DNA of 43,548 nt from Streptomyces purpureus. GTDB taxonomy: Bacteria > Actinomycetota > Actinomycetes > Streptomycetales > Streptomycetaceae. The DNA lies in assembly GCF_014648195.1 (NCBI RefSeq), contig NZ_BMQQ01000007.1, positions 205,957-249,504 on the forward strand, given 5' to 3'. Under the pieces are notes generated by a model that did not search any database, was not told where the DNA came from, and saw nothing but the letters and a program-made list of their open reading frames with translations. Of this stretch, positions 10,629 through 21,736 are shown in pieces. Numbering within the stretch: position 1 is the stretch's first letter; every line of letters begins with the position of its first letter. The position numbers were made by a program, and so were the translations under genes.

Positions 10629-11180
10629 CTACGCGTCGTCCTCGTCGTCCTCGTCGAAGTCGTCGTCGAATCCGTCGTCGAGGTAGTCGTCGTCGAGCGC
10701 GTCGACCAGGCGCTCGTCGATCGGATTGCCCAGTGCGTCCTTCTCCATCAGCATGCGGCGCAGCACGTTCAGTGGGTACAGGCCGCGCTCCGGGCCCTCC
10801 GAAGGCAGGCTCACGCAGGGGGTGTCGAGAACGCCGGGCCGGTCGGCCGGGTCGAAGAGCGGGGCCGGTTCCTGGTCGTCGGCGGTGTCGGGCTCGTACT
10901 TCCAGACCGTTCCCCGCTCGCGGCAGACGACTTCGCCGAGGTACCAGACGGCGCCCTGCACGAACGGTTCCCGTCGCTGGGCGGCGATCTCCGCGTCGGT
11001 GCCGAACGTCTGCCGCAGGAGGTCGTCGAGGACGTCGAGGGAGGCGGGGCTGAAGTCGAACCGCTCCACGCCGCCGGCGTCCTCCGCCCAGCGGGGGAAG
11101 GCGGCCTGTCGTTCGGCCAGCCAGGCAAGGAGCTCGGGGTGCCGGGCCGGGTCGGTGCCGTGGTGTGCGTGGTCGGTCAT
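10629..11180 (-). CDS. Conserved-looking hypothetical protein with very acidic C-terminal tail
   Basis: About 183 residues from the ATG at 11180 (MTDHAHHGTDPARHPELLAW); a longer in-frame start at 11216 has no obvious advantage. The body is globular, with motifs FDFSPASLDVLDDLL, EPFVQGAVWYLGEVVCRERG and YPLNVLRRMLM. The last 25 residues are almost only Asp/Glu (DDDYLDDGFDDDFDEDDEDD). No catalytic motif was recognised. Acidic tails of this kind can mimic nucleic acid or bind cations, but no function is proposed. Convergent with the preceding gene (46-base gap) and divergent from the wall-anchored protein gene. Confidence 0.75.
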   Translation of the reverse strand: MTDHAHHGTDPARHPELLAWLAERQAAFPRWAEDAGGVERFDFSPASLDVLDDLLRQTFGTDAEIAAQRREPFVQGAVWYLGEVVCRERGTVWKYEPDTADDQEPAPLFDPADRPGVLDTPCVSLPSEGPERGLYPLNVLRRMLMEKDALGNPIDERLVDALDDDYLDDGFDDDFDEDDEDDA

Positions 11181-11267
11181 AGCGGCCCACCGTAGCGAAC
11201 CGGTCCGGCGCCACATTCAACTGCCTGTGGAGGTTCTGTAGTTGAGTCATGTCCCGTCGGTAAACCG

Positions 11268-11298
11268 TTGCATCAGCAAGCGCGGGGGGCCCTAGTGT
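11268..11298 (+). promoter_or_regulatory. Possible promoter of the LAxTG surface protein gene
   Basis: TTGCAT at 11268-11273 and TAGTGT at 11293-11298 with a 19-base spacer resemble vegetative -35 and -10 hexamers. They lie about 85 bases before the GTG start. The spacer is longer than ideal. Confidence 0.3.
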
Positions 11299-11382
11299 GG
11301 GCCGTCGGCGGACGGGGACATGTCACGGGGGCCCCACCCCGCCCGCCCTTCCTGTCCCATGAGCCCCCTATCAGGGACCTCA

Positions 11383-13764
11383 GTGAGCACTCCGATAACG
11401 ACGCGCCTGAAGCGGCGCCTGGCCTCGTGCCTCGCGATCGCCTCGGCGGCCGGGATGATGCTGGTCGGCCTTCCGGCCGCACCCGCGCAGGCCGCGCCCG
11501 GCGACACTGCGAAGATCACGACCGGAAAGCGGTGCGACCAGCTCCACCTCGGCAAGAAATACCCGCGGACCCCCGCGAACTCCGGGGCGCCGGGCAGCCG
11601 TCACCACGACGTCTTCCCCGGGGCGGACGAGCAGTACTTCTTCGACAACCTCTTCAAGGGGTTCGACAACCTCCCCGCCCCGACGCCGCAGCAGCTCGGT
11701 CAGGTCGGCCGTACGGACGACGACATCGACGCGTGGGACAAGAAGTACGCGGCGTCGAAGGACCCGGACGACATGCGTAGCGGCATCTACGCCCGCTACA
11801 ACCGGTTCAAGGACACGGCGCAGAACCCGAACGTGCCGTTCGGGAAGTGGATGAAGCGCTTCCTGATCAACAACGAGATCAACAACCACAAGGGTGGCGC
11901 GTTCGAGCGCAAGACGGTGCGCGACTTCAACATGATCGGCCCGGACTGGCTGTGTGAAGTCACCATCGAGATCCGCGACAAGGACGGCAAGCTCGTCGCA
12001 CGCCGTAAGTACGACTCCTACAATCAGAAGCTGAACCAGTTCGGCGAGTTCAAGTCCAACGGCAAGTACCGCTCGAACCAGCTCAAGGCCGACAAGATCA
12101 TCATGCGGCACAAGGACGCCAAGTTCGACTTCACCAAGAACAGGCTGGTCATGTACGCCGGGGAGAAGGCGACCCGGGGGACGACGAACCAGTACGGCGC
12201 CCTGAACAAGGCCCTCCAGGGCGAGCGGAACACCACGGGCAACCCGGTCCGTATCTACGAGCGGCGCGCGACCGGCAAGGGTGTCTTCCCGACCACGAAG
12301 TACTCCAAGTCCTACCCGGTCATGAACCCCGACCCGTCGAAGGGCTCCCGAGGCCCCCTCAACGACGCCGCGTTCGACTCGGGCAGGACCCCGAAGGAAG
12401 CCAAGGCACTCCAGCGCCAGTACCAGCAGGTCAACACCCGCAGCGGCCTCGGACGCGGCCCCGGCGGCATCGACTTCTCCACCCTCCAGCTCCAGTACGT
12501 CGGCAACCCCGTCAAGGGCAAGGGCCTCGACTACTCCTTCAAGGCCGACTACATGCCCGACGAGGACGAGAACCCCGGCTACGGCGGCCAGGCCAAGCTC
12601 CAGCTCGCCTCCGACGCCATGTTCACCTGGCTCGCGCTGACTCCGGACAAGTTCTGGGTCAACCTCAACCCCGACCAGCCCGACCGGATCATGGACTCGG
12701 CCTTCGCGAAGACCGACGCCGGCCGGGTCCTCCTCGAAGCCGACCTGGCGATGAAGCACGACTTCGCCAACGCCCTCAACCCCGACAAACACGCCGGCGC
12801 GCGCCGGTTCTGGGACACCGCACCGCGCCGTGACGGGATGCCCTGCTTCCCGATGGTCCGCCTGTGGATCGAGCCCAAGACCGCCAAGGTCCGTGAGCAG
12901 GACGGCGGGATCTACATCCTCGACGCGCCGCTGAAGGTGTCCACCGAGTGGATGGACGTCAAGTACGAGAACCCCGGCGCCCGCGTCTGCAAGCTCACCG
13001 ACCCCGAGAAGCGCGCCAGCGAGACCCTGCTGCGGGCCAACGTCATCCCCGAGGTCGAGAAGCGCGTCAACACCACCGCCACCTACGCCGACCTGCGCCG
13101 CGTCTACGCGTCCCGGGTCGCCGCGGAGTGGATCCGCCAGCAGGACGCCAAGACCCCGACCGACTTCCGCAAGATCATCAACAGCAACGCCGTCGACCGC
13201 TGGAAGCTGCGCGGGCCGAACGAGAAGTGGTCCAAGACCGAGACCTGGCAGCGGTACATGAAGTCCTACCGCGAAGGCGTCGAGTGGTTCGAGCTCCGCT
13301 ACGGCGGCAAGGTTTACAACCAGGGCGTCGGCGGCGTCGACTTCTCCAAGTCGCCGAAGCGGAACATCACCGGGACACGCTTCCAGGTCGAGCACCCGCG
13401 CCTGCCCGCCACCACCAAGACGTCCGTCCGCGCGGAGATCTCCGCCCGCGAGAGCGACACGTCCTACCTCGGCGGCAACGGCGCGGGCGAGAGCGACAAC
13501 GGCGGTACCCCCGCCCCCAGCCCGACGCCCACCGACCCGGGGAAGCCCACCCCGACGCCGACCGGCCCGGGCACGCCCGACCCGACCCCCACCAACCGCC
13601 CCGGCCCGGGCGAGACCGGCGGCAACAAGCCCGACCCGGACGGCGACCTCGCCAACACCGGCAGCGACACCCCCGTCGGCCTGATCGCCGGCATCGCCGC
13701 GGCCGCGGTGGCCGCCGGCGCGGGCCTCGTCTGGTGGAAGCGACGCCGCAACGCCATGGGCTGA
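11383..13764 (+). CDS. Large secreted, sortase-anchored (LAxTG) surface protein of unknown function
   Basis: About 793 residues from the GTG at 11383, which begins a classical signal peptide (RLKRR n-region, hydrophobic LAIASAAGMMLVGL, cleavage near PAQA-AP); the ATGs at 11320 and 11359 would add an unlikely extension. The mature part (about 670 residues) is Lys- and aromatic-rich with no enzyme motif that I recognise. A Pro/Thr/Gly-rich wall-spanning stretch follows (about residues 710-750). The tail is a sorting signal: LANTG at 756-760, a hydrophobic helix, then KRRR. LAxTG is the motif of class E sortases, common in Streptomyces. No sortase gene is in the window. A role in aerial-hypha surface or attachment is only a guess. 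Confidence 0.88.
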   Translation: MSTPITTRLKRRLASCLAIASAAGMMLVGLPAAPAQAAPGDTAKITTGKRCDQLHLGKKYPRTPANSGAPGSRHHDVFPGADEQYFFDNLFKGFDNLPAPTPQQLGQVGRTDDDIDAWDKKYAASKDPDDMRSGIYARYNRFKDTAQNPNVPFGKWMKRFLINNEINNHKGGAFERKTVRDFNMIGPDWLCEVTIEIRDKDGKLVARRKYDSYNQKLNQFGEFKSNGKYRSNQLKADKIIMRHKDAKFDFTKNRLVMYAGEKATRGTTNQYGALNKALQGERNTTGNPVRIYERRATGKGVFPTTKYSKSYPVMNPDPSKGSRGPLNDAAFDSGRTPKEAKALQRQYQQVNTRSGLGRGPGGIDFSTLQLQYVGNPVKGKGLDYSFKADYMPDEDENPGYGGQAKLQLASDAMFTWLALTPDKFWVNLNPDQPDRIMDSAFAKTDAGRVLLEADLAMKHDFANALNPDKHAGARRFWDTAPRRDGMPCFPMVRLWIEPKTAKVREQDGGIYILDAPLKVSTEWMDVKYENPGARVCKLTDPEKRASETLLRANVIPEVEKRVNTTATYADLRRVYASRVAAEWIRQQDAKTPTDFRKIINSNAVDRWKLRGPNEKWSKTETWQRYMKSYREGVEWFELRYGGKVYNQGVGGVDFSKSPKRNITGTRFQVEHPRLPATTKTSVRAEISARESDTSYLGGNGAGESDNGGTPAPSPTPTDPGKPTPTPTGPGTPDPTPTNRPGPGETGGNKPDPDGDLANTGSDTPVGLIAGIAAAAVAAGAGLVWWKRRRNAMG

Positions 13765-13786
13765 CCGGCCACAGCACCCGTACGAA

Positions 13787-13817
13787 GAGGGGGTTTCCCG
13801 TTCCGGGAGGCCCCCTC
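13787..13817 (+). terminator. Terminator hairpin after the surface protein gene
   Basis: GAGGGGGTTTCCCG (13787-13800) pairs with CGGGAGGCCCCCTC (13804-13817), including two G-U wobbles, around a 3-base loop. It sits 22 bases past the stop codon and probably also serves the convergent YdeI-family gene. Confidence 0.8.
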
Positions 13818-13845
13818 GCGGCGTGTGGGGAGGTGACGACGGAGG

Positions 13846-14424
13846 TCAGCTGATCTTCTGGCCCGCCGCCAGCTTCGCGACCATCCTGGTCAGCCGCTCC
13901 GCCCGGTTCTCGGCCGTGCGGGCCGTCACCAGCCGCAGGATCACCAGATAGCGGTCCGTCTTGCCGAGGCTGTCGTAGAAGTCCCTGGCCTCCGGGGAGG
14001 CGGCGAGCGCGGCCTCGAGGTCGGGCGGGACCGTCGCCTCCTTCTGCGAGGGGTACGCGGCCGCCCACCGCCCGTCCTCCTGGGCCGCCCGGACCTCCGC
14101 GAGACCGGGCTCGCGCATCCGGCCGGCGGCGGTCAGGGCGTCGACCTTGCGGACGTTCACCAGGGACCACAGGCTGCGCGGGCGACGCGGGGTGATCTTC
14201 TGCAGGAAGTGGACGGCGTCGTACGCCCTGCGCTGCCCGTCGATCCAGCCGAAGCACAGGGCGACGTCGATGACCTCTTCCGAGGTCATCGACGTGACGC
14301 CCGAGCCCTTCTTGGCGAGCATGAGCCAGACACCGGACGCCGTCGCGTGATGCCCCTCCAGCCAGGCCTCCAGCACGCCGGTGTCCGTGGGAACGAGCAC
14401 CTCAAGTCCGTCGAGTCTGTTCAT
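13846..14424 (-). CDS. YdeI/OmpD-associated family protein
   Basis: About 192 residues from the ATG at 14424 (MNRLDGLEVLVPTD); an ATG two codons upstream is possible. Family signatures seen: EEVIDVALCFGWIDGQRRAYD, FLQKITPRRPRSLWSLVNV and the C-terminal ARTAENRAERLTRMVAKLA. The family is widespread, sometimes called bacteriocin-protection protein YdeI, with no established biochemical activity. It stands alone on its strand; the GNAT gene starts divergently within 60 bases. Confidence 0.88.
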   Translation of the reverse strand: MNRLDGLEVLVPTDTGVLEAWLEGHHATASGVWLMLAKKGSGVTSMTSEEVIDVALCFGWIDGQRRAYDAVHFLQKITPRRPRSLWSLVNVRKVDALTAAGRMREPGLAEVRAAQEDGRWAAAYPSQKEATVPPDLEAALAASPEARDFYDSLGKTDRYLVILRLVTARTAENRAERLTRMVAKLAAGQKIS

Positions 14425-14480
14425 GACCACCAGAGTGCCTGCCCGCCGGGCCCGACGCGGCGATGAGCGATGATCTCGGT

Positions 14481-14987
14481 ATGAGCAGGAACGACACAGA
14501 GATACGGATCCGGCGCGCCACCGCGCGCGACGCCCGGCGGCTGACCGCCCTGGTGCGTACCTCGCGCGCCTACGAGGGGCCGTACGCGTCGATGGTCGCC
14601 GACTACCGTGTGGGCCCCGACTACATAGAGACCCACCGGGTGTTCGTGGCCGCCGGGGCCGGCGGTGGGGTGCTCGGTTTCTACGCGCTGGTGGTGGATC
14701 CGCCCGAGCTGGACCTGCTCTTCGTATCCGACGCGGCGCAGGGTCTGGGGGTGGGCCGGCTCCTCATGGAGCACATGAAAGGTGAGGCGCGGGAGGCCGG
14801 GCTGACCGAGGTGCGGATCGTCTCGCACCCGCCCGCCGAGGGGTTCTACCTGGGGGTGGGGGCGCGCCGCGTGGGCACGGTCGAGGCCCGGCCGCCCGCG
14901 GTGATGTGGGACCGGCCCGAGCTGGTGATCGACTGCGCTCCGGTCAGGGACCTCCCCTCACGAGAAGGTCGATCGCGAAGGCCGTGA
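14481..14987 (+). CDS. GNAT-family N-acetyltransferase
   Basis: About 168 residues from the ATG at 14481 (MSRNDTEIRIRRATARD); an in-frame ATG at 14463 is possible. The acetyl-CoA-binding motif A is seen as LLFVSDAAQGLGVGRLLMEHM, with the QGLGVG pyrophosphate loop, followed by GFYLGVGARRVG. The acceptor substrate is unknown. Its 3' end overlaps the 3' end of the convergent LysE-family gene by 44 bases (14944-14987). Confidence 0.88.
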   Translation: MSRNDTEIRIRRATARDARRLTALVRTSRAYEGPYASMVADYRVGPDYIETHRVFVAAGAGGGVLGFYALVVDPPELDLLFVSDAAQGLGVGRLLMEHMKGEAREAGLTEVRIVSHPPAEGFYLGVGARRVGTVEARPPAVMWDRPELVIDCAPVRDLPSREGRSRRP

Positions 14988-15579
14988 TCAGCGCGCCGGC
15001 CGCCAGCGCCGTGCCCAGCCGCCCGCGGGGACCGGTCAGGGCGCGGCCCAGGAGCGCTCCGCCGCCGGCGAGCAGCAGCTGCCAGCTGGCGGACGCGGTG
15101 AACGCGGCCAGCACGAAGACGGCCTGTTCGAGGACGCCCGGGGCCTCGGCGGTCCGGGTGCCGAGGACCAGCGCCGCGAAGTAGATCACCGTGAGCGGGT
15201 TGAGCAGCGTGATCCCGACGAGCCCCAGATAGGCCCGCAGCGGTCCGGGCGGGGTGTTCACGGCCCCTGCGGCCGCCTGCGGGCGGCGGTGGCGGCGTAC
15301 GGCGGTGTACGTGCCGTGCGCGGCGAGGGCGAGCAGGACCAGGGCCGACACCAGGCGCAGGGGCGCGGCGGCGGGGGCGAGCAGTGGGGCGAGCGAGGAG
15401 CCGCCCACCACGGCGACCAGTGCGTACAGTCCGTCGGCGGTCGCCACTCCCAGTGCTGCGGCGGCGCCGATCCGCAAGGACGTACGGGCCGTGAGCGCCA
15501 CCAGATAGGCCGCGACCGCTCCGACCGGCAGGGCGATGCCGTACCCGGCCAGGAGCCCCGCGACGAGCGCGGCGGTCAT
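14944..15579 (-). CDS. LysE-family amino-acid exporter
   Basis: Membrane protein of 211 residues with about six hydrophobic segments. The N-terminal GYGIALPVGAVAAYLV and the internal ITLLNPLTVIYFAALV are typical of the LysE/RhtB family, which exports basic or neutral amino acids by proton exchange. The substrate is not predictable. The ATG overlaps the stop of a possible 34-residue leader ORF (ATGA), and its 3' end overlaps the convergent GNAT gene. Confidence 0.9.
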   Translation of the reverse strand: MTAALVAGLLAGYGIALPVGAVAAYLVALTARTSLRIGAAAALGVATADGLYALVAVVGGSSLAPLLAPAAAPLRLVSALVLLALAAHGTYTAVRRHRRPQAAAGAVNTPPGPLRAYLGLVGITLLNPLTVIYFAALVLGTRTAEAPGVLEQAVFVLAAFTASASWQLLLAGGGALLGRALTGPRGRLGTALAAGALITAFAIDLLVRGGP

Positions 15580-15680
15580 GCGACGGGCGGCGTAGGCCTC
15601 CGTCGGGGGCCGGGCTGCTGCTGGCCGCGCGTCATACGGACGGCGGGCATCAGCGGCAGGAAGGCGAAGGTGAGTGTCAT
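15576..15680 (-). CDS. Possible 34-residue leader ORF coupled to the LysE gene
   Basis: An ATG at 15680 opens 34 codons (MTLTFAFLPLMPAVRM, then Gln/Pro/Arg-rich) ending in a TGA that overlaps the LysE start as ATGA. No convincing ribosome-binding site precedes it and no family is recognised. It may be a translated leader or chance. Confidence 0.25.
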   Translation of the reverse strand: MTLTFAFLPLMPAVRMTRGQQQPGPRRRPTPPVA

Positions 15681-15769
15681 GGCCGGATTCTGACGACGCC
15701 GGCCGGCCACGGGCAACTCAATTCAAGGACGGGCGGGATGCCGCGGAGGCGCGCGGCGCGGGCAGGGGA

Positions 15770-15809
15770 CGGTGCTGCACCCCGGTCGGTTCCAGGAGGT
15801 GCAGCACCG
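15770..15809 (-). terminator. Hairpin downstream of the SPW-repeat gene
   Basis: A perfect 12-base stem (15770-15781 with 15798-15809, core GGTGCTGCACC) and 16-base loop, 11 bases past the stop of the gene ending at 15821. It separates that gene from the LysE gene on the same strand. Confidence 0.75.
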
Positions 15810-15820
15810 CGGTCGTGCGG

Positions 15821-16273
15821 TCAGGTTGTCCTTCTGCCACTCCTGCCCTTGCTCATGAGGAGACCGCCCGCAACGAGTGCGAACAGACAGACACAGGCTC
15901 CCGTGATCACGTTGCTGAGAATCGCTCCGGTGCCGGCGTCACGCGACACCACCCACGGGGAGATGATCAGCCAGACGCCCAGCAGCAGGACGACGAAGTT
16001 GAGGTCCTGGGACCTTTCGGGCGCCATGGACATCGCGAGTCCGAGGACCGCGATGGCGATGCCGCAGATCAGGTTGGAGAGGGCCAGCTCCGGCTTGGCG
16101 GCTGCGAAGTGGACCGTCCATGCGGAGATCGCAGCGTAGATACCGGCCAGGAGCACCAGCTCCTCGACCGCCGCCACGCCTCGGGTTCCGAGCATCTTCG
16201 CGTACCGTTCGCGCATTTCCGATGCGTCGGGGTGCCCCGCGATGTCGCCGGGACGGTGAGAGACGTCGGCCAT
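15821..16273 (-). CDS. SPW-repeat membrane protein
   Basis: Protein of 150 residues with four hydrophobic segments (about 40-55, 64-82, 92-108 and 120-140). The repeat signature appears as GIYAAISAWTV and GVWLIISPWVV, each beginning a pair of helices. SPW-repeat proteins are small actinobacterial integral membrane proteins without a known role. An excellent AAGGAGG ribosome-binding site lies 7 bases upstream of the ATG. Divergent from the MFS gene. Confidence 0.88.
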   Translation of the reverse strand: MADVSHRPGDIAGHPDASEMRERYAKMLGTRGVAAVEELVLLAGIYAAISAWTVHFAAAKPELALSNLICGIAIAVLGLAMSMAPERSQDLNFVVLLLGVWLIISPWVVSRDAGTGAILSNVITGACVCLFALVAGGLLMSKGRSGRRTT

Positions 16274-16469
16274 TCCACTCGCCTCCTTATAGCGTGTGCA
16301 AGATGCCGCAGTCCCATTGTGCTCTTATATGCCCTTTATGTGTAGTTCTGGGCTCAAGGGTTTCCGGGGAGCCCGGCGACCGGCGCCGTACCGTCACCGG
16401 GGGTTACCCACGGCGACGTACATGCTGTGCGACGTATCCTCGCGTGCACGGCCGGAAAGGGGTGCGGGG

Positions 16470-17756
16470 ATGGGCTGGGGCGGGCGGCGGGTCTTACGGG
16501 ACCGCAATGTGGTGTTCTATCTGAGCGGTGTCGTCGTCTCGGGCTTCGGCACCTCGGCCATGGCCCTCGCGGCCGGCGTGTGGGCCAAGTCCCTTACGGG
16601 ATCGGACAGTCTGGCCGCCCTGACGACCTTCTGCGTATGGGCCCCCACGCTGCTCGGGCCTCTCATCGGCACGGTGGCCGACCGCACACGGCGACGGCCG
16701 CTGCTGATCTGGACCAATCTCGGCATGGCGGCCGTGCTGCTGCCGCTGCTCGCCGTCCACTCCAGCGAGCAGATCTGGGTCCTGTACGCGGTGTTGACCG
16801 TGTACGGCGTCAGTGGCGTCCTGCTCGACGCGGCGGAGGCCGCCCTGGTGGCCGCCGCCGTACCCGAAACGCTGCGCGGGGACTTCAACGGTCTGCGGAT
16901 GACGGCGAACGAGGGCATGAAACTCGTCGCCCCACTGCTGGGAGCGGGCCTGTTCGTCCAGTTCGGCGGCGTGGGCGTGGCCCTGCTCGACGCCGCCACC
17001 TTCCTCCTCGCCGCCGCCGCCTTCGCCCTCATGCGTGTCGCCGAGCCCGCGCCCCGCCCGGCCACGTCCCGCCGGTGGGCCGCCGATACCGCCGAGGGCA
17101 TCCGCCACCTTCGGCACCACCCGGTCCTGCGCCGCCTGGTCCTGGCCGGCGCCGCGACCATGGGCATGGCGGGGCTGAACGGCGCGCTGATCTACGCCGT
17201 CGTCGACGCCGGCCTGCACCGCTCGCCGGCCTTCGCCGGGGTGCTGTACGCCGTGCAGGGCACCGGCTCCGTCCTCAGCGGGCTGTGTGCGGGCGCCCTG
17301 CTGCGGCGGATGCCCGAACGGGCCTTCGCCGCCTCGGGAATCACGGTGTTCGCGCTGGGCCTCGTGCTGCGTACCGTGCCGTCCGTACCGGTCGGCCTGC
17401 TCGCCAGCGCGCTCATCGGCATCGGCCTGCCCTGCGTGCTGATCGCGGCCATGACCGCCGTCCAGCGCGAGACCCCGAGCGAGCTCCTCGGCCGGGTCGC
17501 GGCCACCGCCAACACCCTCCTCTTCGCGCCCAACGCCGTGGCCCTGGCCGCCGGGGCGGGCCTGGTGGCCCTGGTGGACCACCGCGTCCTGCTCCTCGCC
17601 GCCGCGGCCGTGGCGACCACCGCCGCCGCCGGGTGCCTCCTGGGCGGCCGCGGCCGGGCGAGCGCTCCCCGGCGGGAAGAATCCGTACCGGAAGAGGCCG
17701 CCGGGACCGAGCGGGAGACCGCCGGGGGAGCGGAGGCCCCCCGCGACCCCCGCTGA
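16470..17756 (+). CDS. MFS transporter (carries TTA at codon 9)
   Basis: About 428 residues from the ATG at 16470, preceded by a GGAAAGGGGTGCGGGG purine tract; the open frame extends to 16296 but without transporter-like sequence. About 12 membrane helices are seen, with the MFS loop 2-3 motif GTVADRTRRRPLLIW. It resembles the MFS_3/enterobactin-exporter-like group often called MFS transporter, so efflux of a small molecule is likely. The ninth codon is TTA (16494-16496), predicting a bldA-dependent block early in translation. It ends one base before the convergent ferredoxin gene. Confidence 0.9.
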   Translation: MGWGGRRVLRDRNVVFYLSGVVVSGFGTSAMALAAGVWAKSLTGSDSLAALTTFCVWAPTLLGPLIGTVADRTRRRPLLIWTNLGMAAVLLPLLAVHSSEQIWVLYAVLTVYGVSGVLLDAAEAALVAAAVPETLRGDFNGLRMTANEGMKLVAPLLGAGLFVQFGGVGVALLDAATFLLAAAAFALMRVAEPAPRPATSRRWAADTAEGIRHLRHHPVLRRLVLAGAATMGMAGLNGALIYAVVDAGLHRSPAFAGVLYAVQGTGSVLSGLCAGALLRRMPERAFAASGITVFALGLVLRTVPSVPVGLLASALIGIGLPCVLIAAMTAVQRETPSELLGRVAATANTLLFAPNAVALAAGAGLVALVDHRVLLLAAAAVATTAAAGCLLGGRGRASAPRREESVPEEAAGTERETAGGAEAPRDPR

Positions 17757-17757
17757 T

Positions 17758-18078
17758 TCACGCGGCGCTGCCCTCCCCGGCGGTGAGCCGCACATGGATC
17801 ACGCCGTCGGTGACGGTCACCTGGTGCGTACGGACCGGGCGGCGGGCGGGCAGACAGGCCGGGCGGCCCGTGCGCAGGTCGAACGCGGCTCCGTGGAGGG
17901 GGCATTCGATCAGCCGGCCTTCGAGCCAGCCCTCCGACAGGGAGGCGTCCTGATGCGTGCAGGTGTCGTCGATGGCGTACAGCTCGCCGTCGGCGTTGAA
18001 CACCGCGATGGGCGGTGTGGTGTCGAGGCGGACACTGGAGCCCGCGGGAAGCTCTTCGAGACGGCAGACGGGAATCAC
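17758..18078 (-). CDS. Rieske-type [2Fe-2S] ferredoxin
   Basis: About 106 residues from the GTG at 18078; an in-frame ATG at 18132 adds a proline-rich leader. Rieske cluster ligands are C40 and H42 (DDTCTHQDASL) and C59 and H62 (ECPLHGAAFDL), the spacing of small Rieske ferredoxins of three-component dioxygenases. It carries electrons to a terminal oxygenase. The likely partner is the Rieske oxygenase at 22903, since this gene is divergent from the IclR regulator of that operon. No dedicated ferredoxin reductase is in the window. Confidence 0.9.
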   Translation of the reverse strand: MIPVCRLEELPAGSSVRLDTTPPIAVFNADGELYAIDDTCTHQDASLSEGWLEGRLIECPLHGAAFDLRTGRPACLPARRPVRTHQVTVTDGVIHVRLTAGEGSAA

Positions 18079-18144
18079 GGGGCCCCCACTCGGTCCAGGC
18101 GGTTGGGTAGCATCATGTTTCGTATGGCGCACGACGGGGCGCTG

Positions 18145-18154
18145 TGCGCAACAG
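18145..18154. promoter_or_regulatory. TGCGCAACAG element, candidate IclR operator (site 1)
   Basis: The 10-mer TGCGCAACAG lies between the ferredoxin and IclR genes, 80 bases before the IclR start. The identical 10-mer recurs at 19242-19251, before the catabolic operon. The shared position makes it a candidate binding site for the IclR protein encoded between the two copies. Confidence 0.45.
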
Positions 18155-18234
18155 AATCCGGCCGGGCGCCCACGCCGTCAAGGGCCGCCCGCAGATGCGG
18201 CCCGAACCAGCCGCCACCTCACGGGAGTTGAGCC

Positions 18235-19074
18235 ATGAGCCCCGACCAGACGGCCGCCGAGCCGCCGAAGGGGAAGACGCCTCAGGCCGCCGGAGCGGAA
18301 GGGCGTACCGCGCGGCAGAGCGCGGGCGCCATCCAGTCCGTCGACCGCGCGGTCAGCGTCCTGGAGATCCTCGCCCGGCACGGCGAGGCCGGAGTCACCG
18401 ACATCGCCGACGAGCTGGAGGTGCACAAGTCGACTGCCTTCCGGATCCTGGGAGTTCTGGAGAGCCGGGGGCTCGTGGCCCAGGCCGAGGGCCGCGGCAA
18501 GTACTACCTCGGCGCCGGCATTCTGCGTCTCGCGGGCGCCGCGGCCGTACGGCTGGACATCTCCCAGGAGGCCTCGCCGGTCTGCCGCGAACTCGCCGAC
18601 GAACTGGGGGAGACGGTCAACATCGCCGTCGTCGACGACGACGCGGCCGTCAACATCATGCAGGCCCGCGGCTCCGCCTCGGTCACCGCCCAGAACTGGC
18701 TCGGTCGGCGCACCCCGCTGCACGCCACCTCCAGCGGCAAGGTGCTCCTCGCCCATCTCCCGCACGCCCTGCGCGAAGGGCTGCTGGCCCGTACCCTGCC
18801 CCGCTTCACCGAGCACACCGTCACCGGAGCCGGCGTGCTGCGCGCGGAGCTCGACACCGTGCTCCAGCGCGGCTACGCCCTCGCGGTCGAGGAGCTGGAG
18901 ACCGGCCTCAACGCGGTCGCGGCCCCGGTCCGCGCCCACGACGGCAGGGTGATCGGCGCCATCAGCGTGTCGGGCCCCGCCTACCGGCTGGAACCGGACC
19001 GCCTGCCGGACCTCGCCCTGCGTACCGTCGCCGCCGCCGACCTCCTCTCGAGCCGCATGGGCTACGGCATCTGA
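18235..19074 (+). CDS. IclR-family transcriptional regulator of the betaine operon
   Basis: Protein of 279 residues. A winged HTH spans about residues 30-95 (SVDRAVSVLEILARHGEAG, then VTDIADELEVHKSTAFRIL). The IclR effector domain spans about 105-270 (LGRRTPLHATSSGKVLLAH and AVEELETGLNAVAAPV). It sits between the divergent ferredoxin gene and the co-directional catabolic operon and very probably controls both in response to a pathway metabolite. The 10-mer TGCGCAACAG in both flanking intergenic regions is a candidate operator. The first 25 residues are a charged, disordered extension. Confidence 0.93.
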   Translation: MSPDQTAAEPPKGKTPQAAGAEGRTARQSAGAIQSVDRAVSVLEILARHGEAGVTDIADELEVHKSTAFRILGVLESRGLVAQAEGRGKYYLGAGILRLAGAAAVRLDISQEASPVCRELADELGETVNIAVVDDDAAVNIMQARGSASVTAQNWLGRRTPLHATSSGKVLLAHLPHALREGLLARTLPRFTEHTVTGAGVLRAELDTVLQRGYALAVEELETGLNAVAAPVRAHDGRVIGAISVSGPAYRLEPDRLPDLALRTVAAADLLSSRMGYGI

Positions 19075-19183
19075 CGTAGCGTCACCGGCCTTGGGGCATC
19101 GGCGATTTCGCCCATGCGGTGGTGAGCGCGGCGCGGTACGAACGGGCAGTCCGGGCCATCCGGCCACTGTCCGTTCCAGCCCC

Positions 19184-21725
<2,542 letters not shown>

Positions 21726-21736
21726 GGAGCCCTGCC

